From contig CALJHG010000008.1 in assembly GCA_938075585.1 (NCBI GenBank), positions 1 through 53,154 on the forward strand: a stretch of DNA of 53,154 nucleotides, given 5' to 3'. The DNA is from an uncultured Gammaproteobacteria bacterium (lineage in GTDB: Bacteria > Pseudomonadota > Gammaproteobacteria > Ga0077536). A program made the translations under genes and the position numbers. The notes beneath the pieces were generated by a model, which saw only the letters and a program-made list of their open reading frames with translations, did not search any database and was not told where the DNA came from. Shown here one piece after another: positions 1 to 8,399 of the stretch (its first letter is position 1; every line of letters begins with the position of its first letter).

Positions 1-151
1 AAAAAATGCAGAACTTAATTTATCGAAGGTAGTGACACGAAATAGGCGAGATACTATCATGTTTAGGCATTAATTTATGGTAAGGTTATTCTAAAAATGG
101 CTAATCTAACTATGCACAGTGTTAACAGCGGATTAAGGAATCAAAAAAATT

Positions 152-559
152 ATGATCACCAAAGGTATTAAAGAACTTTGCGCAGAAGCTGAAAGTGTTA
201 TAGAGACAATGTCCGTACAAGAAGTGATGAAAGTGTCTAGCGACGATGACGTGCAATTGGTCGACATCAGGGATATCCGCGAACTCTGGCGTGACGGCGC
301 TATACCGGGAGCCACGCACGCACCCAGGGGAATGCTGGAGTTCTGGGTAGATCCTAACAGTCCTTACCATCGGGAAGAGTTTGCTACTGGTAAAAAATTT
401 ATTTTCTTTTGCGCAGGCGGTATGCGCTCAGCGTTGGCCGCTCAGACAGTGCACAATATGGGATTATCTCCGGTAGCCCACATGGCTGGAGGGTTTGGTG
501 CTTGGGTGAAAGCTGAAGGTGTTATTGAACCTAAAGAACCAAAGTTGCCAAAAACATAA
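152..559 (+). CDS. Single-domain rhodanese-like protein
   Basis: This 135-residue protein is one rhodanese domain, the fold used for sulfur transfer from thiosulfate-like donors or persulfide carriers. The N-terminal half has the typical V-D-I-R run (about residues 37-40) and the I-P-G-A-T-H-A segment at 51-57. The active-site loop reads CAGGMRSALAA with the presumed catalytic Cys87, followed by a GGFGAW segment that matches the end of the domain. There is no signal peptide, so it should be cytoplasmic. The physiological sulfur acceptor cannot be told. An AAGGA stretch lies about 13 bases before the ATG, a long spacing. The 151 bases before it show no other gene. Confidence 0.85.
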   Translation: MITKGIKELCAEAESVIETMSVQEVMKVSSDDDVQLVDIRDIRELWRDGAIPGATHAPRGMLEFWVDPNSPYHREEFATGKKFIFFCAGGMRSALAAQTVHNMGLSPVAHMAGGFGAWVKAEGVIEPKEPKLPKT

Positions 560-628
560 GACCTATTCGACAATAGCACGAAGCTTCTCCTTTAAAAACG
601 AGGAGCCTCCTGCTCTGGGAGAATGTTT

Positions 629-1003
629 TTAGAGATTGAGTCCCGTTCCTTCGCTAAACTGTCGCATACAAAAGTAATCTCTCCACGCTATTATCTTGCC
701 ATTTGATATCTCAAATGCTCCTGCAACCGGTAATCCGAATGCTTTACCTTTAGGTGGCTCAAAGTAATCAATACGTTCGTTCATTACAAAATTGCCCACG
801 CTGCACTGTTTAATTGTCTCGATTCGCACTTGTCCAGTAATTTCAAAAAAACCTTGCAACGTGTCTAAAACGCCTTGAGGACCAATCACCGCTGGGAATG
901 GCATATTTTGATACACACAATCATCGGAAATATATGCGAGACTTTCTTCTAAACTGTTATTAAGCGTTTCACAAAAAGCGGTTACAATCTTATCTGGTTC
1001 CAT
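629..1003 (-). CDS. Limonene-1,2-epoxide hydrolase-like (SnoaL/NTF2 fold) protein
   Basis: The 124-residue product has the NTF2-like cone fold of limonene-1,2-epoxide hydrolases. The family's active site can be placed: Tyr31 and Asn33 in VYQNMP, Arg77 and Asp79 in NERIDY, and Asp109 in AWRDYF. The spacing is close to the characterised enzymes (Asn to the first Asp 46 residues, first to second Asp 30). Hydrolysis of a small epoxide to a diol is therefore plausible, with substrate unknown. The reading frame extends 13 codons upstream, but the ATG at 1003 has AAGGTG about 7 bases before it and matches the family's N-terminus, so it was chosen. It faces away from the channel gene at 1072. Confidence 0.75.
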   Translation of the reverse strand: MEPDKIVTAFCETLNNSLEESLAYISDDCVYQNMPFPAVIGPQGVLDTLQGFFEITGQVRIETIKQCSVGNFVMNERIDYFEPPKGKAFGLPVAGAFEISNGKIIAWRDYFCMRQFSEGTGLNL

Positions 1004-1071
1004 CCGAATACACCTTTTTTCGAAGAGACTAGTAATATACATAAGGCTTTACGATGAGACTACTGATTTAA

Positions 1072-1737
1072 ATGCTTTTAATTCTTGACTTGTTTGGTAC
1101 TTTGGCATTCGCTATTTCAGGCGCGTTCAGAGCCGTACGGTATGAAATGGACATTCTAGGGGTTATCGCACTGTCGATAGCGACCGGTATCGGGGGAGGT
1201 TTGGTCAGGGATCTACTGCTTGGGCAAACTCCTCCCCTCGCATTAGTAAATGAGAGCTATATCATTACATGCACTTTGGGTGCTCTATTAGTATTTATAG
1301 CAGCGCCAAAGATCGCGAAACGTTGGGATTATGTTCTCGCCGCTGATGCTGTAGGACTGGCGGTATTTTGCGCGATAGGTGCGGCTCAAGCGGATAGACT
1401 GGGAGCCGTGCCAATGACAATAGTGATAATGTCCGTACTCACTGCCTGCGGCGGCGGCGTGATTAGAGATCTTCTTGTAAATGAGATTCCATCCATTTTC
1501 ACCCATGACCTTTACGCCTCAGCGGCACTATTGGGTGGGTTAATCTATGTCCTACTCGGCAATTTTGGAATTAACTCGGAGATTCAGATTGCAGCGACAG
1601 TATCAAGCGCTCTATTCCTTAGAACACTCGCACTCAAATATGGTTTAGGTTTACCTTCCGTAAAGTCCTTACCAGCTTCCCCATCAACACTCACCAAGAG
1701 GTATCGTAAGAACCGAAAATCAAAGAAAGACGACTGA
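1072..1737 (+). CDS. TRIC-type / UPF0126 (YicG-like) cation channel
   Basis: A 221-residue inner-membrane protein of the trimeric intracellular cation (TRIC) channel family, formerly UPF0126. The tandem repeat of the family is visible: GGGLVRDLLLG near residues 43-53 and GGGVIRDLLVNEIP in the second half. Seven hydrophobic segments fit the known fold. Bacterial members conduct K+ or Na+. The basic C-terminal tail (about the last 30 residues, rich in Lys and Arg) is cytoplasmic-looking and somewhat longer than usual. No convincing SD sequence precedes the ATG. It converges on hspQ with only 10 bases between the stops. Confidence 0.88.
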   Translation: MLLILDLFGTLAFAISGAFRAVRYEMDILGVIALSIATGIGGGLVRDLLLGQTPPLALVNESYIITCTLGALLVFIAAPKIAKRWDYVLAADAVGLAVFCAIGAAQADRLGAVPMTIVIMSVLTACGGGVIRDLLVNEIPSIFTHDLYASAALLGGLIYVLLGNFGINSEIQIAATVSSALFLRTLALKYGLGLPSVKSLPASPSTLTKRYRKNRKSKKDD

Positions 1738-1747
1738 AGATCTTTAG

Positions 1748-2083
1748 CTAATGACTACCATCTTGCCTGAGATGGTAATATCCATCTGAAAAGTCACGAA
1801 AATAACTTTCTATCTCAGGGTGATTCACTGGCTCACCAGTCTCGTCTTCCAGCAAATTTTGCTCCGATACGTACGCAACATAACTGCTTTCTTCATTTTC
1901 GGCCAATAAATGATAGAAAGGCTGATCTTTTTTTGGTCTTAATTCCTCTGGTATTGATAGCCACCACTCTTCGCTATTACTGAATGTGGGGTCGACATCA
2001 TAAATAACTCCCCTAAAGGGATGCAGTCTATGTCGCACTACTCCGCCTATAAAAAATTTCGCATTTCTCACAATTTCGACCAT
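1748..2083 (-). CDS. hspQ: HspQ / YccV heat-shock, hemimethylated-DNA-binding family protein
   Basis: A 111-residue HspQ-family protein. HspQ was first described as a hemimethylated oriC DNA-binding protein and later as a heat-shock specificity factor for the Lon protease. The family core is clear: FRGVIYDVDPTFSNSEEWW at about residues 23-41, KDQPFYHLLAENE, then YVAYVSEQNLLEDETGEPV. The start has AGAGGTG about 10 bases upstream. The protein is cytoplasmic. No heat-shock promoter could be identified with confidence in the 143 bases between its start and the next gene. Confidence 0.9.
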   Translation of the reverse strand: MVEIVRNAKFFIGGVVRHRLHPFRGVIYDVDPTFSNSEEWWLSIPEELRPKKDQPFYHLLAENEESSYVAYVSEQNLLEDETGEPVNHPEIESYFRDFSDGYYHLRQDGSH

Positions 2084-2226
2084 ATCGAATTATCACCTCT
2101 GCATGCGACTCACGCCGGCATTAAACAACTATTTCTATAGAGAATCGTAATAGGCACACAATCTATAATCAAGAGGAAATTTCTGCGGCTAAAAAATTGT
2201 CTAGTTCACCTATAAATCATTCACCC

Positions 2227-2988
2227 TCAAGATTTCCCAGTAACGCGCTTGGTTGCTTTATTGAACCTCAATACTTGGTCTTCTGAACCACGCAATCTCG
2301 AGTTTATGTCATCCTCTAATCCTAACGCCACTTGGTCTAACGTCGCCGCATCAATCACTCGCTTGGACTCTTGTACCGCAATCGCAGAGTTCCTGCTAAT
2401 CGCCTCCGCCATATTTAACGCCTCGGATAAAAGAAGATCTGCAGAAAAAAGGGAATTAACAAACCCCCATTTCTCAGCTTCTATCGCACTAAATGTTTTT
2501 GCTGTGAAGATGAGTTCTTTGGCCCGTGCCGCTCCAACTAAACGAGGGAAAGACGCAGCACCAACCACAAGTCCATATTCAGCACCTGGCAATCTAAAAG
2601 TAGCCAACTCAGATGCTAACCGTATGTCACAAGAAATTGCCAGCGCAGCACCGCCCCCATAGCAGTAGCCATTTATAGCAGCGATAATCGGAAGCGGCGA
2701 ATTGGCGAACCGTTCGATTGCAATATAAGCCGCTATCGATTTTGGAACACCCCCCTCCCGTCCTATGCCGCTCTGTTCCACCATATCTTGTCCAGCACAA
2801 AACGCTTTTTCACCTGCACCGGTCAACACAACTGCAGAAATATTAGGATCGCTTTCGCAGCCCTCTAGAGCCTCCACCAGCTTTGTTGCAAGTTCGTGAT
2901 TCAAGGCATGGTGTCTTTCCGGGCGATTCATAGTGATCAGTACGACATGATCGCTGTGCTTCGCAACTTTTACTAATTGATTAGACAT
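2227..2988 (-). CDS. Enoyl-CoA hydratase/isomerase (crotonase) family protein
   Basis: A 253-residue crotonase-fold protein. The oxyanion-hole segments are present: FCAGQDM near residues 62-68 and NGYCYGGGAALAISCDIRLA near 105-124. One acidic residue at the first catalytic Glu position can be proposed (GAEYG), whereas the second Glu position appears to be Val, so hydratase activity is less certain than a generic acyl-CoA isomerase or hydrolase role. The start overlaps the end of the VOC gene (2981-3505) by 8 bases, implying translational coupling. Together with the downstream-of-promoter gamma-glutamyltransferase it forms a three-gene minus-strand operon. Confidence 0.85.
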   Translation of the reverse strand: MSNQLVKVAKHSDHVVLITMNRPERHHALNHELATKLVEALEGCESDPNISAVVLTGAGEKAFCAGQDMVEQSGIGREGGVPKSIAAYIAIERFANSPLPIIAAINGYCYGGGAALAISCDIRLASELATFRLPGAEYGLVVGAASFPRLVGAARAKELIFTAKTFSAIEAEKWGFVNSLFSADLLLSEALNMAEAISRNSAIAVQESKRVIDAATLDQVALGLEDDINSRLRGSEDQVLRFNKATKRVTGKS

Positions 2989-3505
2989 CTAGAACTCTAA
3001 CAGGATCCTTACCATCCCAGCCCTTAGCAGCATCTTCGACCATCATAAAAAGATCTTTATAAACGTCTGAATTCGACCAGAGCTCGATAAAATGACCTAC
3101 AGTATCGACAGTATCAAAGTAAACTAATGGAGAACCACCGACAGTGCACTCAAAAGCCGCCTCGTGCCCCAATGATTTATAGTGTGCGCAAGTTTCTTCA
3201 AAATTGACTGGCATCATGCCGAAATGATGCACGCCAGTTCTTCCAGCATCCAGAAATTCTTTATATACCGACGGAGAGTCATCTTCGCAGTAGATCAATT
3301 CTATTTGTACGTCACCGGAGTTACCTAATGCCAATGATACATCTGCGTGTGACTCTCCACCTCGGTAAACTTGATTTTCTAAAGGACAGTGTTCAGCCAA
3401 ATAAAAAGGGCCAACCTTCAAAGTGTCAGTCCAATATTTTAAAGCCGCATCTAAATCTTTCACTACGTACGCAACCTGGCGCACTGTATAAAGTGGTTGA
3501 GTCAT
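2981..3505 (-). CDS. VOC (glyoxalase/methylmalonyl-CoA epimerase-like) family protein
   Basis: A 174-residue vicinal-oxygen-chelate protein. It begins with VRQVAYVVKDLDAALKYW, a classic first beta-alpha-beta module, and carries HHFGMMPVNFEETCAHY in the second module. The metal ligands are probably His and Glu residues in these modules (for example the HHFG and HFIELW segments). The nearest recognisable type is methylmalonyl-CoA epimerase or a lactoylglutathione-lyase-like protein, but the substrate is unknown. Its 3' end overlaps the enoyl-CoA hydratase start by 8 bases. The spacing to the upstream gamma-glutamyltransferase is 80 bases. Confidence 0.8.
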   Translation of the reverse strand: MTQPLYTVRQVAYVVKDLDAALKYWTDTLKVGPFYLAEHCPLENQVYRGGESHADVSLALGNSGDVQIELIYCEDDSPSVYKEFLDAGRTGVHHFGMMPVNFEETCAHYKSLGHEAAFECTVGGSPLVYFDTVDTVGHFIELWSNSDVYKDLFMMVEDAAKGWDGKDPVRVLDV

Positions 3506-3585
3506 TTCTTTTAGCCCCCATTAGGTTAATCAATTTTTTTGATTATGACATTATTCTGGGATTCCACCTAGAGTTGCTGTCATTG

Positions 3586-5151
3586 CTAGAAACCAGCAAC
3601 GCAGCCTTCTTTCCGATGATCGGAACCGCCAATATAGCCGTCATCGGTCTTAATTATTAATTGTGCTCCTCCAAAAGACCAGCTATCAGCAGCATATGAA
3701 ATTTTATGTCCTCTCTTTTCTAGATTAGAAACGATCTCTTCAGGAAAACCTGGCTCTACCGAGATACTATAATCCCCAAGGACTTGCCACCTTGGAGCGT
3801 CACTCGCGGCCTGAGGGTTTTGCTTATAATCAACTAATCTAGTCACCATTTGCACATGTCCTTGGGCCTGCATGGGGCCACCCATGACCCCAAAACTAGC
3901 CATAGCCTGTCCATCACATGTGAGAAATCCAGGAATTATCGTGTGAAATGGCTTTTTAGATGGGCCGACTTGATTAGGATGCCCGGGTTCTAGCGAGAAC
4001 CCCCACCCTCTGTTTTGTAACGCAATACCAGTCTCAGGGATCACGATACCCGAGCCAAATCCAAAATAATTCGATTGTATGAATGACACCATCATCCCGC
4101 CTGCATCGGCAGTACTCAGGTAAACCGTATCGAAACTACTAGGTAAAGTAGCGGGCGGCACCATCGAAGCACTAATATCAATATCATTTGCTACCCGTGT
4201 AAGAGAATCTTTATCAAGCAAATCTGAAACTGAAACCTCCATTGTCTCAGCGTCAGAAATATGATCAGCTGCAGCACGCAACGCTATTTTCATGGCTTCG
4301 ATTTGGAAATGATACGAGTCAGCCGAATCAAGCTCACCTGGTTCTCTTGTGTCTAATATCCCTAACGCCATTAGTACGGCCAAACCCTGACCGTTTGGCG
4401 GTATCTCGTGAACTGTCGTATTGCGATAACTACAACTGATAGGAACTACCCAGTCAGTTTCATGTTCAGATAAATCCGAGGCTCTCAGCGCCCCACCATC
4501 TTTAACCGCCTGACGCTCAATTTTCTCAGCCAAGCTCCCAATGTATAAGGATTCAGGGTACACCGACAACTCTTGCAAGGTTTGACCTAATTCGTGTCTG
4601 ACAACTCGCTCGCCCACCTTCGGTGGTGGCAAAAAATGCCTGCCGAATTCGTCGAAATCTTTGTACCACTCAGCAGGACCGTGTTGCCAATCGTAGGCAG
4701 TACGAAAACCAACCTGAAAACCTCGATAAGCGTATTCTATAGCCATTTCAAATAAGCTCTCGAAAGGCAACTTTCCATAAGCTCTTGATAGGCTGAGCCA
4801 TAAACTAACAGCACCTGGAACCGTTACTGCATCCCAACCGAATTGAGGCATCAGTCGATAACGAGAAAAATATTCTGGATCCCACAATGCTGGCGAGCGG
4901 CCTGATCCATTAAGGCCAACAAGACTCTTGCCATCCCAAACTAAAGCGAACGCATCAGAGCCTATACCGTTTCCAGTAGGCTCGACGACGGTCAAAGTGA
5001 TTGCAGTGGCTATAGCTGCGTCTACAGCATTACCACCTTTGTGCAAGGCCTTCACTCCCGCTTGAGCTGCCAGAGGCTGGGAAGTGGCCACCATGTTACT
5101 CGCACCCATAGAGGCTCGCTGGAATTTAATTGGTTGAGCATTATCAGTCAT
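3586..5151 (-). CDS. Gamma-glutamyltransferase family protein (Ntn hydrolase)
   Basis: A 521-residue gamma-glutamyltranspeptidase homologue. The family matures by self-cleavage at a Thr that becomes the nucleophile. Here it is most likely Thr342 in SSFDTVYLSTADAGG, followed by the typical SNYFGFGSG and ALQNRGWGF stretches. The N-terminal part has GGNAVDAAIAT and GIGSDAFAL, which usually line the large subunit. Unlike E. coli Ggt there is no signal peptide, so it should be cytoplasmic. It may hydrolyse gamma-glutamyl or glutathione-type conjugates, or act as an amidase on another substrate. AGGAGT sits 7 bases before the ATG. It is the first gene of an operon with the VOC and crotonase genes. 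Confidence 0.87.
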   Translation of the reverse strand: MTDNAQPIKFQRASMGASNMVATSQPLAAQAGVKALHKGGNAVDAAIATAITLTVVEPTGNGIGSDAFALVWDGKSLVGLNGSGRSPALWDPEYFSRYRLMPQFGWDAVTVPGAVSLWLSLSRAYGKLPFESLFEMAIEYAYRGFQVGFRTAYDWQHGPAEWYKDFDEFGRHFLPPPKVGERVVRHELGQTLQELSVYPESLYIGSLAEKIERQAVKDGGALRASDLSEHETDWVVPISCSYRNTTVHEIPPNGQGLAVLMALGILDTREPGELDSADSYHFQIEAMKIALRAAADHISDAETMEVSVSDLLDKDSLTRVANDIDISASMVPPATLPSSFDTVYLSTADAGGMMVSFIQSNYFGFGSGIVIPETGIALQNRGWGFSLEPGHPNQVGPSKKPFHTIIPGFLTCDGQAMASFGVMGGPMQAQGHVQMVTRLVDYKQNPQAASDAPRWQVLGDYSISVEPGFPEEIVSNLEKRGHKISYAADSWSFGGAQLIIKTDDGYIGGSDHRKEGCVAGF

Positions 5152-5285
5152 TCGAACTACTCCTAATAGTTATAGCAACCTTCCAGTTAAAGTGGGGGCA
5201 AAGACAACAACTAGTATCACCATTTTATCCGTAAAAAGTAGTAAACTAATATCAGTGTGCCAAAAAAACACCGAGGACTAATATT

Positions 5286-6107
5286 ATGAATGTAAGATTA
5301 ATCGTTTCAACGATGTTTATAACCGCTCTTGTGATCGGATGCAGTGACACTGACACAAGCCACCCGGACAGTCTGTTCTCAGCCGCCAACGGCGATCATA
5401 GGTCTGCCGACAATATAAAACGGAATGGCTCTCGGCATAGTATCAAGACTCTAAATTTTTTCGGAATTGAGCCGGACATGACCGTGATGGAAATTTGGCC
5501 CGGCAGCGGCGGTTGGTATACCGAAATACTAGCGCCTTATCTCCGAGAGCATGGGACTTTTTACGCAGCGAGCTATGTTGGTGATAAAGATACACCATAC
5601 TTCCTTAAAGGAGTTCAAAAGTTCGAGAAAAAGCTTGCAGCCAATCCTGCCGTCTACGATAAGGTGAAGTTAGTCAGTATTATGCCCCCAGCTCATATCA
5701 ATCCAGCGCCGCAAGGTAGCGTAGACCTCATTCTAAGCTTCCGCAACCTGCATAATTGGGTAAACAATGACATAGCGGATGAGATGTTTAGAGTATTCTT
5801 TAATGCACTAAAACCAGGGGGAGTACTGGGAGTCGTAGCTCACAGGGCGAATCCTGAAACGACTGGGCTAGCCTCTGCTAAAACAGGCTACCTTGCTGAA
5901 AGCGAAGCGATTAAAATAGCCGAGGCAGCTGGATTCGTATTAAGTGAGAAGTCTGAACTAAACGCCAACCCTAAGGACACAAAGGACTATCCTGATGGTG
6001 TTTGGACTTTGCCGCCTAACTACACGAAAGGAGAAATCGATAAAGCAAAATATGAGGCCATTGGGGAAAGTGACCGGATGACTTTAAAATTTTCAAAGCC
6101 TCTTTGA
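5286..6107 (+). CDS. Predicted exported lipoprotein with SAM-methyltransferase-like domain (COG4798 type)
   Basis: A 273-residue protein with a class I methyltransferase-like fold behind a lipoprotein signal. The N-terminus has a hydrophobic stretch ending in VIGC with the presumed lipidated Cys19. The binding-loop region reads VMEIWPGSGGWYTEILAPYL, a variant of the usual acidic-Gly-rich motif I. Later LILSFRNLHNWV and ALKPGGVLGVVAHR match motifs IV and V. Members are annotated as predicted methyltransferases, but no substrate is known, and a location outside the cytoplasm is puzzling because SAM is not expected there. It diverges from the gamma-glutamyltransferase across 134 bases. Confidence 0.75.
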   Translation: MNVRLIVSTMFITALVIGCSDTDTSHPDSLFSAANGDHRSADNIKRNGSRHSIKTLNFFGIEPDMTVMEIWPGSGGWYTEILAPYLREHGTFYAASYVGDKDTPYFLKGVQKFEKKLAANPAVYDKVKLVSIMPPAHINPAPQGSVDLILSFRNLHNWVNNDIADEMFRVFFNALKPGGVLGVVAHRANPETTGLASAKTGYLAESEAIKIAEAAGFVLSEKSELNANPKDTKDYPDGVWTLPPNYTKGEIDKAKYEAIGESDRMTLKFSKPL

Positions 6108-6125
6108 AGCAGCGAAAAATAAAGC

Positions 6126-6911
6126 TTAATGTAACTTGCTAGAAGTGCCGGGAAGAGTCTCAATTTTTTTTTTCACTGCGGAAATTGCTTCATCATTCGG
6201 CGCTAAACTGAGCGCGAGCTCGAGCTCTTTGATAGCCATGGTTGGTACTGCCAGTTTTGTCCATAACTCGGCTCGTTCAAGGTAAAGCGAAAATAGATCG
6301 TCAGCAACAAGGAGCTGGTATCCGGAAAAATCTAACGCCTTAGAGAAATCCATGCGCGTTACCGCAAGGGCTTTGAGATTGTTGAGCATTCTCATAACTA
6401 TCTGGCAGGGACTCGCACTACGCAGTGCTTCGTCTCTCGATATTGACATATGCTCTAGCCAATTTTTGAGGGTAGATCCCCTAACCAACCTCATAGTAAA
6501 AGGGTCAACGAGTTGTTCATCAATAGTAACAAGAAAATGTCCCGGGAAATTAATTCCCTCATTACTTAACCCCAATTCATCCGCTAAGCTCATTAGCAAT
6601 ACTGCAAGACTAATAGGTATACCAGTAAAAGTCTTTAAAACAGCTTCAATGTTGCTGTTCGAATACTGATAATAGTCGGATGCTCCGCGGAAGCCTGTGT
6701 CCCGTAATAGTATGAGCAAAGCATCCAAAAGCGTGACTCCGTCGCTAACAGTGATATCAGTCGCTAAGCGTTCGATCTGTCTCAACACCCATATTCTATC
6801 CAGATCAGCGTCAAGGGTTCTTCCAACGAGGATAGCTCCGCTAATAACTGACGCGTCTTCATTCTTATAGGCAATGAACTCTTCGCTTAACGGCAATCGG
6901 TGACTTTTCAA
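6126..6911 (-). CDS. SirB1 family protein (transglutaminase-like plus TPR)
   Basis: A 261-residue SirB1-family protein, a conserved proteobacterial group of unclear role. The core stretch FTGIPISLAVLLMSLADELGL, followed by NFPGHFLV, is the family signature. The C-terminal 80 residues contain helical repeats of TPR type (LYLERAELWTKLAVPTMAIKELELALSLAPND). I place the start at a TTG codon (6911) that has GGAGAG 8-9 bases upstream. The longer frame to 7241 would overlap the opposite-strand gene at 7067 by about 175 bases, and its extra N-terminus looks unlike the family. With this start the length matches typical SirB1 (about 260-280). The real catalytic competence is uncertain. Confidence 0.75.
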   Translation of the reverse strand: MKSHRLPLSEEFIAYKNEDASVISGAILVGRTLDADLDRIWVLRQIERLATDITVSDGVTLLDALLILLRDTGFRGASDYYQYSNSNIEAVLKTFTGIPISLAVLLMSLADELGLSNEGINFPGHFLVTIDEQLVDPFTMRLVRGSTLKNWLEHMSISRDEALRSASPCQIVMRMLNNLKALAVTRMDFSKALDFSGYQLLVADDLFSLYLERAELWTKLAVPTMAIKELELALSLAPNDEAISAVKKKIETLPGTSSKLH

Positions 6912-7066
6912 AATACTTGCTCTCCATTTCAACGATAGACAGTAAACGCGGCGAACCGCAAATGGAGAATATAGGCTAAATCTTTCTGATTCGCTAATGC
7001 GCTCACTAAATAAAAAAGGTAATATTGCGTGAACAATACCAAGTAACCTAATGAAAGGGAGAGAAG

Positions 7067-7525
7067 ATGAGCGACCCAATAAAAGACGCAAGCGAAACAG
7101 GATGGATTGCAGCCCACCGCGAGCAATATCTATCGGATCCACGTTCGGGACATATGTGGGATTCAACGCCGGCAGGCGGGAAGGGACCAATACCCACTCT
7201 TCTGCTAACAACCGTAGGCAGAAAATCGGGGAAAACTTCAATCATGCCCCTAATTTATGGGGAGCACGATGGAAGTCATGTTGTTATCGCGTCAAAAGGT
7301 GGCGATCCAAAGCATCCGGGCTGGTACCATAACTTGATGGCGCAAGACGAAGTGACCGTGCAAGTCATTGACGATGAATTTCAGGCCGAGTGTCGCATTG
7401 CAGAAGGAGCCGAAAGAGCGAAAATTTGGGCCGAGCTTGCCGAACTTTACCCTCCGTACAATGACTACGCCGAAAAAGCTGGTGATAGGCAAATACCCGT
7501 GGTCATTTTAGAACGAATCAGTTAA
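7067..7525 (+). CDS. Nitroreductase / F420-dependent oxidoreductase (DUF385, FDOR-like) family protein
   Basis: A 152-residue split-beta-barrel protein of the deazaflavin-dependent nitroreductase family (DUF385). The diagnostic segment is TLLLTTVGRKSGKTSIMPL, followed by HPGWYHNLMA, in which the residues that contact the cofactor phosphate lie in characterised mycobacterial relatives. The family uses reduced coenzyme F420 in Actinobacteria, but some relatives outside that phylum may bind other flavins. Which applies here is not visible, and no F420 biosynthesis gene lies in the window. GGGAGA precedes the ATG by 5-6 bases. It is head-to-head with sirB1 (155 bases apart with the chosen TTG start). 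Confidence 0.8.
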   Translation: MSDPIKDASETGWIAAHREQYLSDPRSGHMWDSTPAGGKGPIPTLLLTTVGRKSGKTSIMPLIYGEHDGSHVVIASKGGDPKHPGWYHNLMAQDEVTVQVIDDEFQAECRIAEGAERAKIWAELAELYPPYNDYAEKAGDRQIPVVILERIS

Positions 7526-7534
7526 AAACCTAAC

Positions 7535-7562
7535 GCTCGGTCGTCTACTCAGGCGATCGAGC
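7535..7562 (+). terminator. Possible hairpin after the FDOR-like gene
   Basis: Inverted arms at 7535-7543 and 7554-7562 can pair over 9 positions (one G-T wobble) around a 10-base loop. It lies 10 bases after the stop of the preceding gene. No T-run follows, so a Rho-independent terminator is only a possibility. The rest of 7563-7729 shows no gene. Confidence 0.3.
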
Positions 7563-7729
7563 CCACTACTTCCTCGTACACAAACTAACTCTCTGACTGA
7601 AGCAAGTATCTAGTTATTCCGGACATCGACGTTGATAGGTATAGGGCGTAAGTGACTGGCCAACAAAAAGCGTTATCTTTATCTATAACTACTTTTGTTA
7701 TCAACCTTAACTCTGTTTGGTGTAGGGTA

Positions 7730-8293
7730 CTATTCCGGACTAAACTTTCCCGGAGACAAGCCATCATCCAATTGAACGCCGAGGCTATTCAACGCCATAG
7801 AGACCAAGTTGTACTGGCCGACCGTGAATATCAGATCCACTATCTGCTTTTGGTTTAAATGCGCACATAAATTACGCCAGGTACTGTCGCTGATGAAGGC
7901 GTCATCAAGCAACTCGTCAGTAGCTCGGAGAAGGCATTGATCTAGGTCATTTAGACCTGCCATTGCCGGTCCTTCAATAGCGCTTTGCAATGCCGAATCG
8001 TCTAATCCCGCTTTTCTTCCAATCACTTCATGTTGCGCCCACTCGTAACCTGATCGACATCGGTGTCCCACGCGTAAAATCACTAGCTCTTTATCTCTTA
8101 ACAATAAAGTAGATTTAAAAAGTACATGATTGGCAAAAACCAACCATCGCTTGAATAAGCTGGGATGACGTAGCAATGTTTTAAACACGTTATGATCGCT
8201 ACCAGAGTCTGCAAAAGGCTTCATTATTACTTTATCGGCATCGTCCCATTCTGCCTGTTCTTTCGCACCGACTCTAGGTTCATTCAGGCGCAT
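7730..8293 (-). CDS. Carboxymuconolactone decarboxylase (AhpD-like) family protein
   Basis: A 187-residue all-helical protein of the carboxymuconolactone decarboxylase/AhpD family. The segment RCRSGYEWAQHEVIGRKAGL is the recognisable core. The paired Cys motif of AhpD peroxidase relatives is not evident, so peroxidase activity is not claimed. Members of this subfamily often sit beside catabolic genes of aromatic or steroid compounds, without a settled function. The frame allows an ATG six codons further up (8311), but the ATG at 8293 has GGGAGA about 5 bases before it and is preferred. It runs towards the FDOR-like gene. Confidence 0.8.
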   Translation of the reverse strand: MRLNEPRVGAKEQAEWDDADKVIMKPFADSGSDHNVFKTLLRHPSLFKRWLVFANHVLFKSTLLLRDKELVILRVGHRCRSGYEWAQHEVIGRKAGLDDSALQSAIEGPAMAGLNDLDQCLLRATDELLDDAFISDSTWRNLCAHLNQKQIVDLIFTVGQYNLVSMALNSLGVQLDDGLSPGKFSPE

Positions 8294-8399
8294 AGCTTTC
8301 TCCCTAATCATTCATTAATTTAAATAAAAACTTTATAGTATTCGTGGCAAAATTTGAAGCTGCTACAATTACTGATCACCATTGGGAGTTTGATGTGTT

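Noticed and set aside
587-628. Possible terminator after the rhodanese gene
   Set aside because: Several short GGAG/CTCC pairings followed by a short T-run are present, but no single stem is long or convincing.
2249-2662. A 137-codon plus-strand frame
   Set aside because: It is the mirror of the enoyl-CoA hydratase gene on the other strand, without an SD or recognisable domain.
7051-7332. A plus-strand frame overlapping the FDOR-like gene
   Set aside because: It is in another frame of a well-supported gene.
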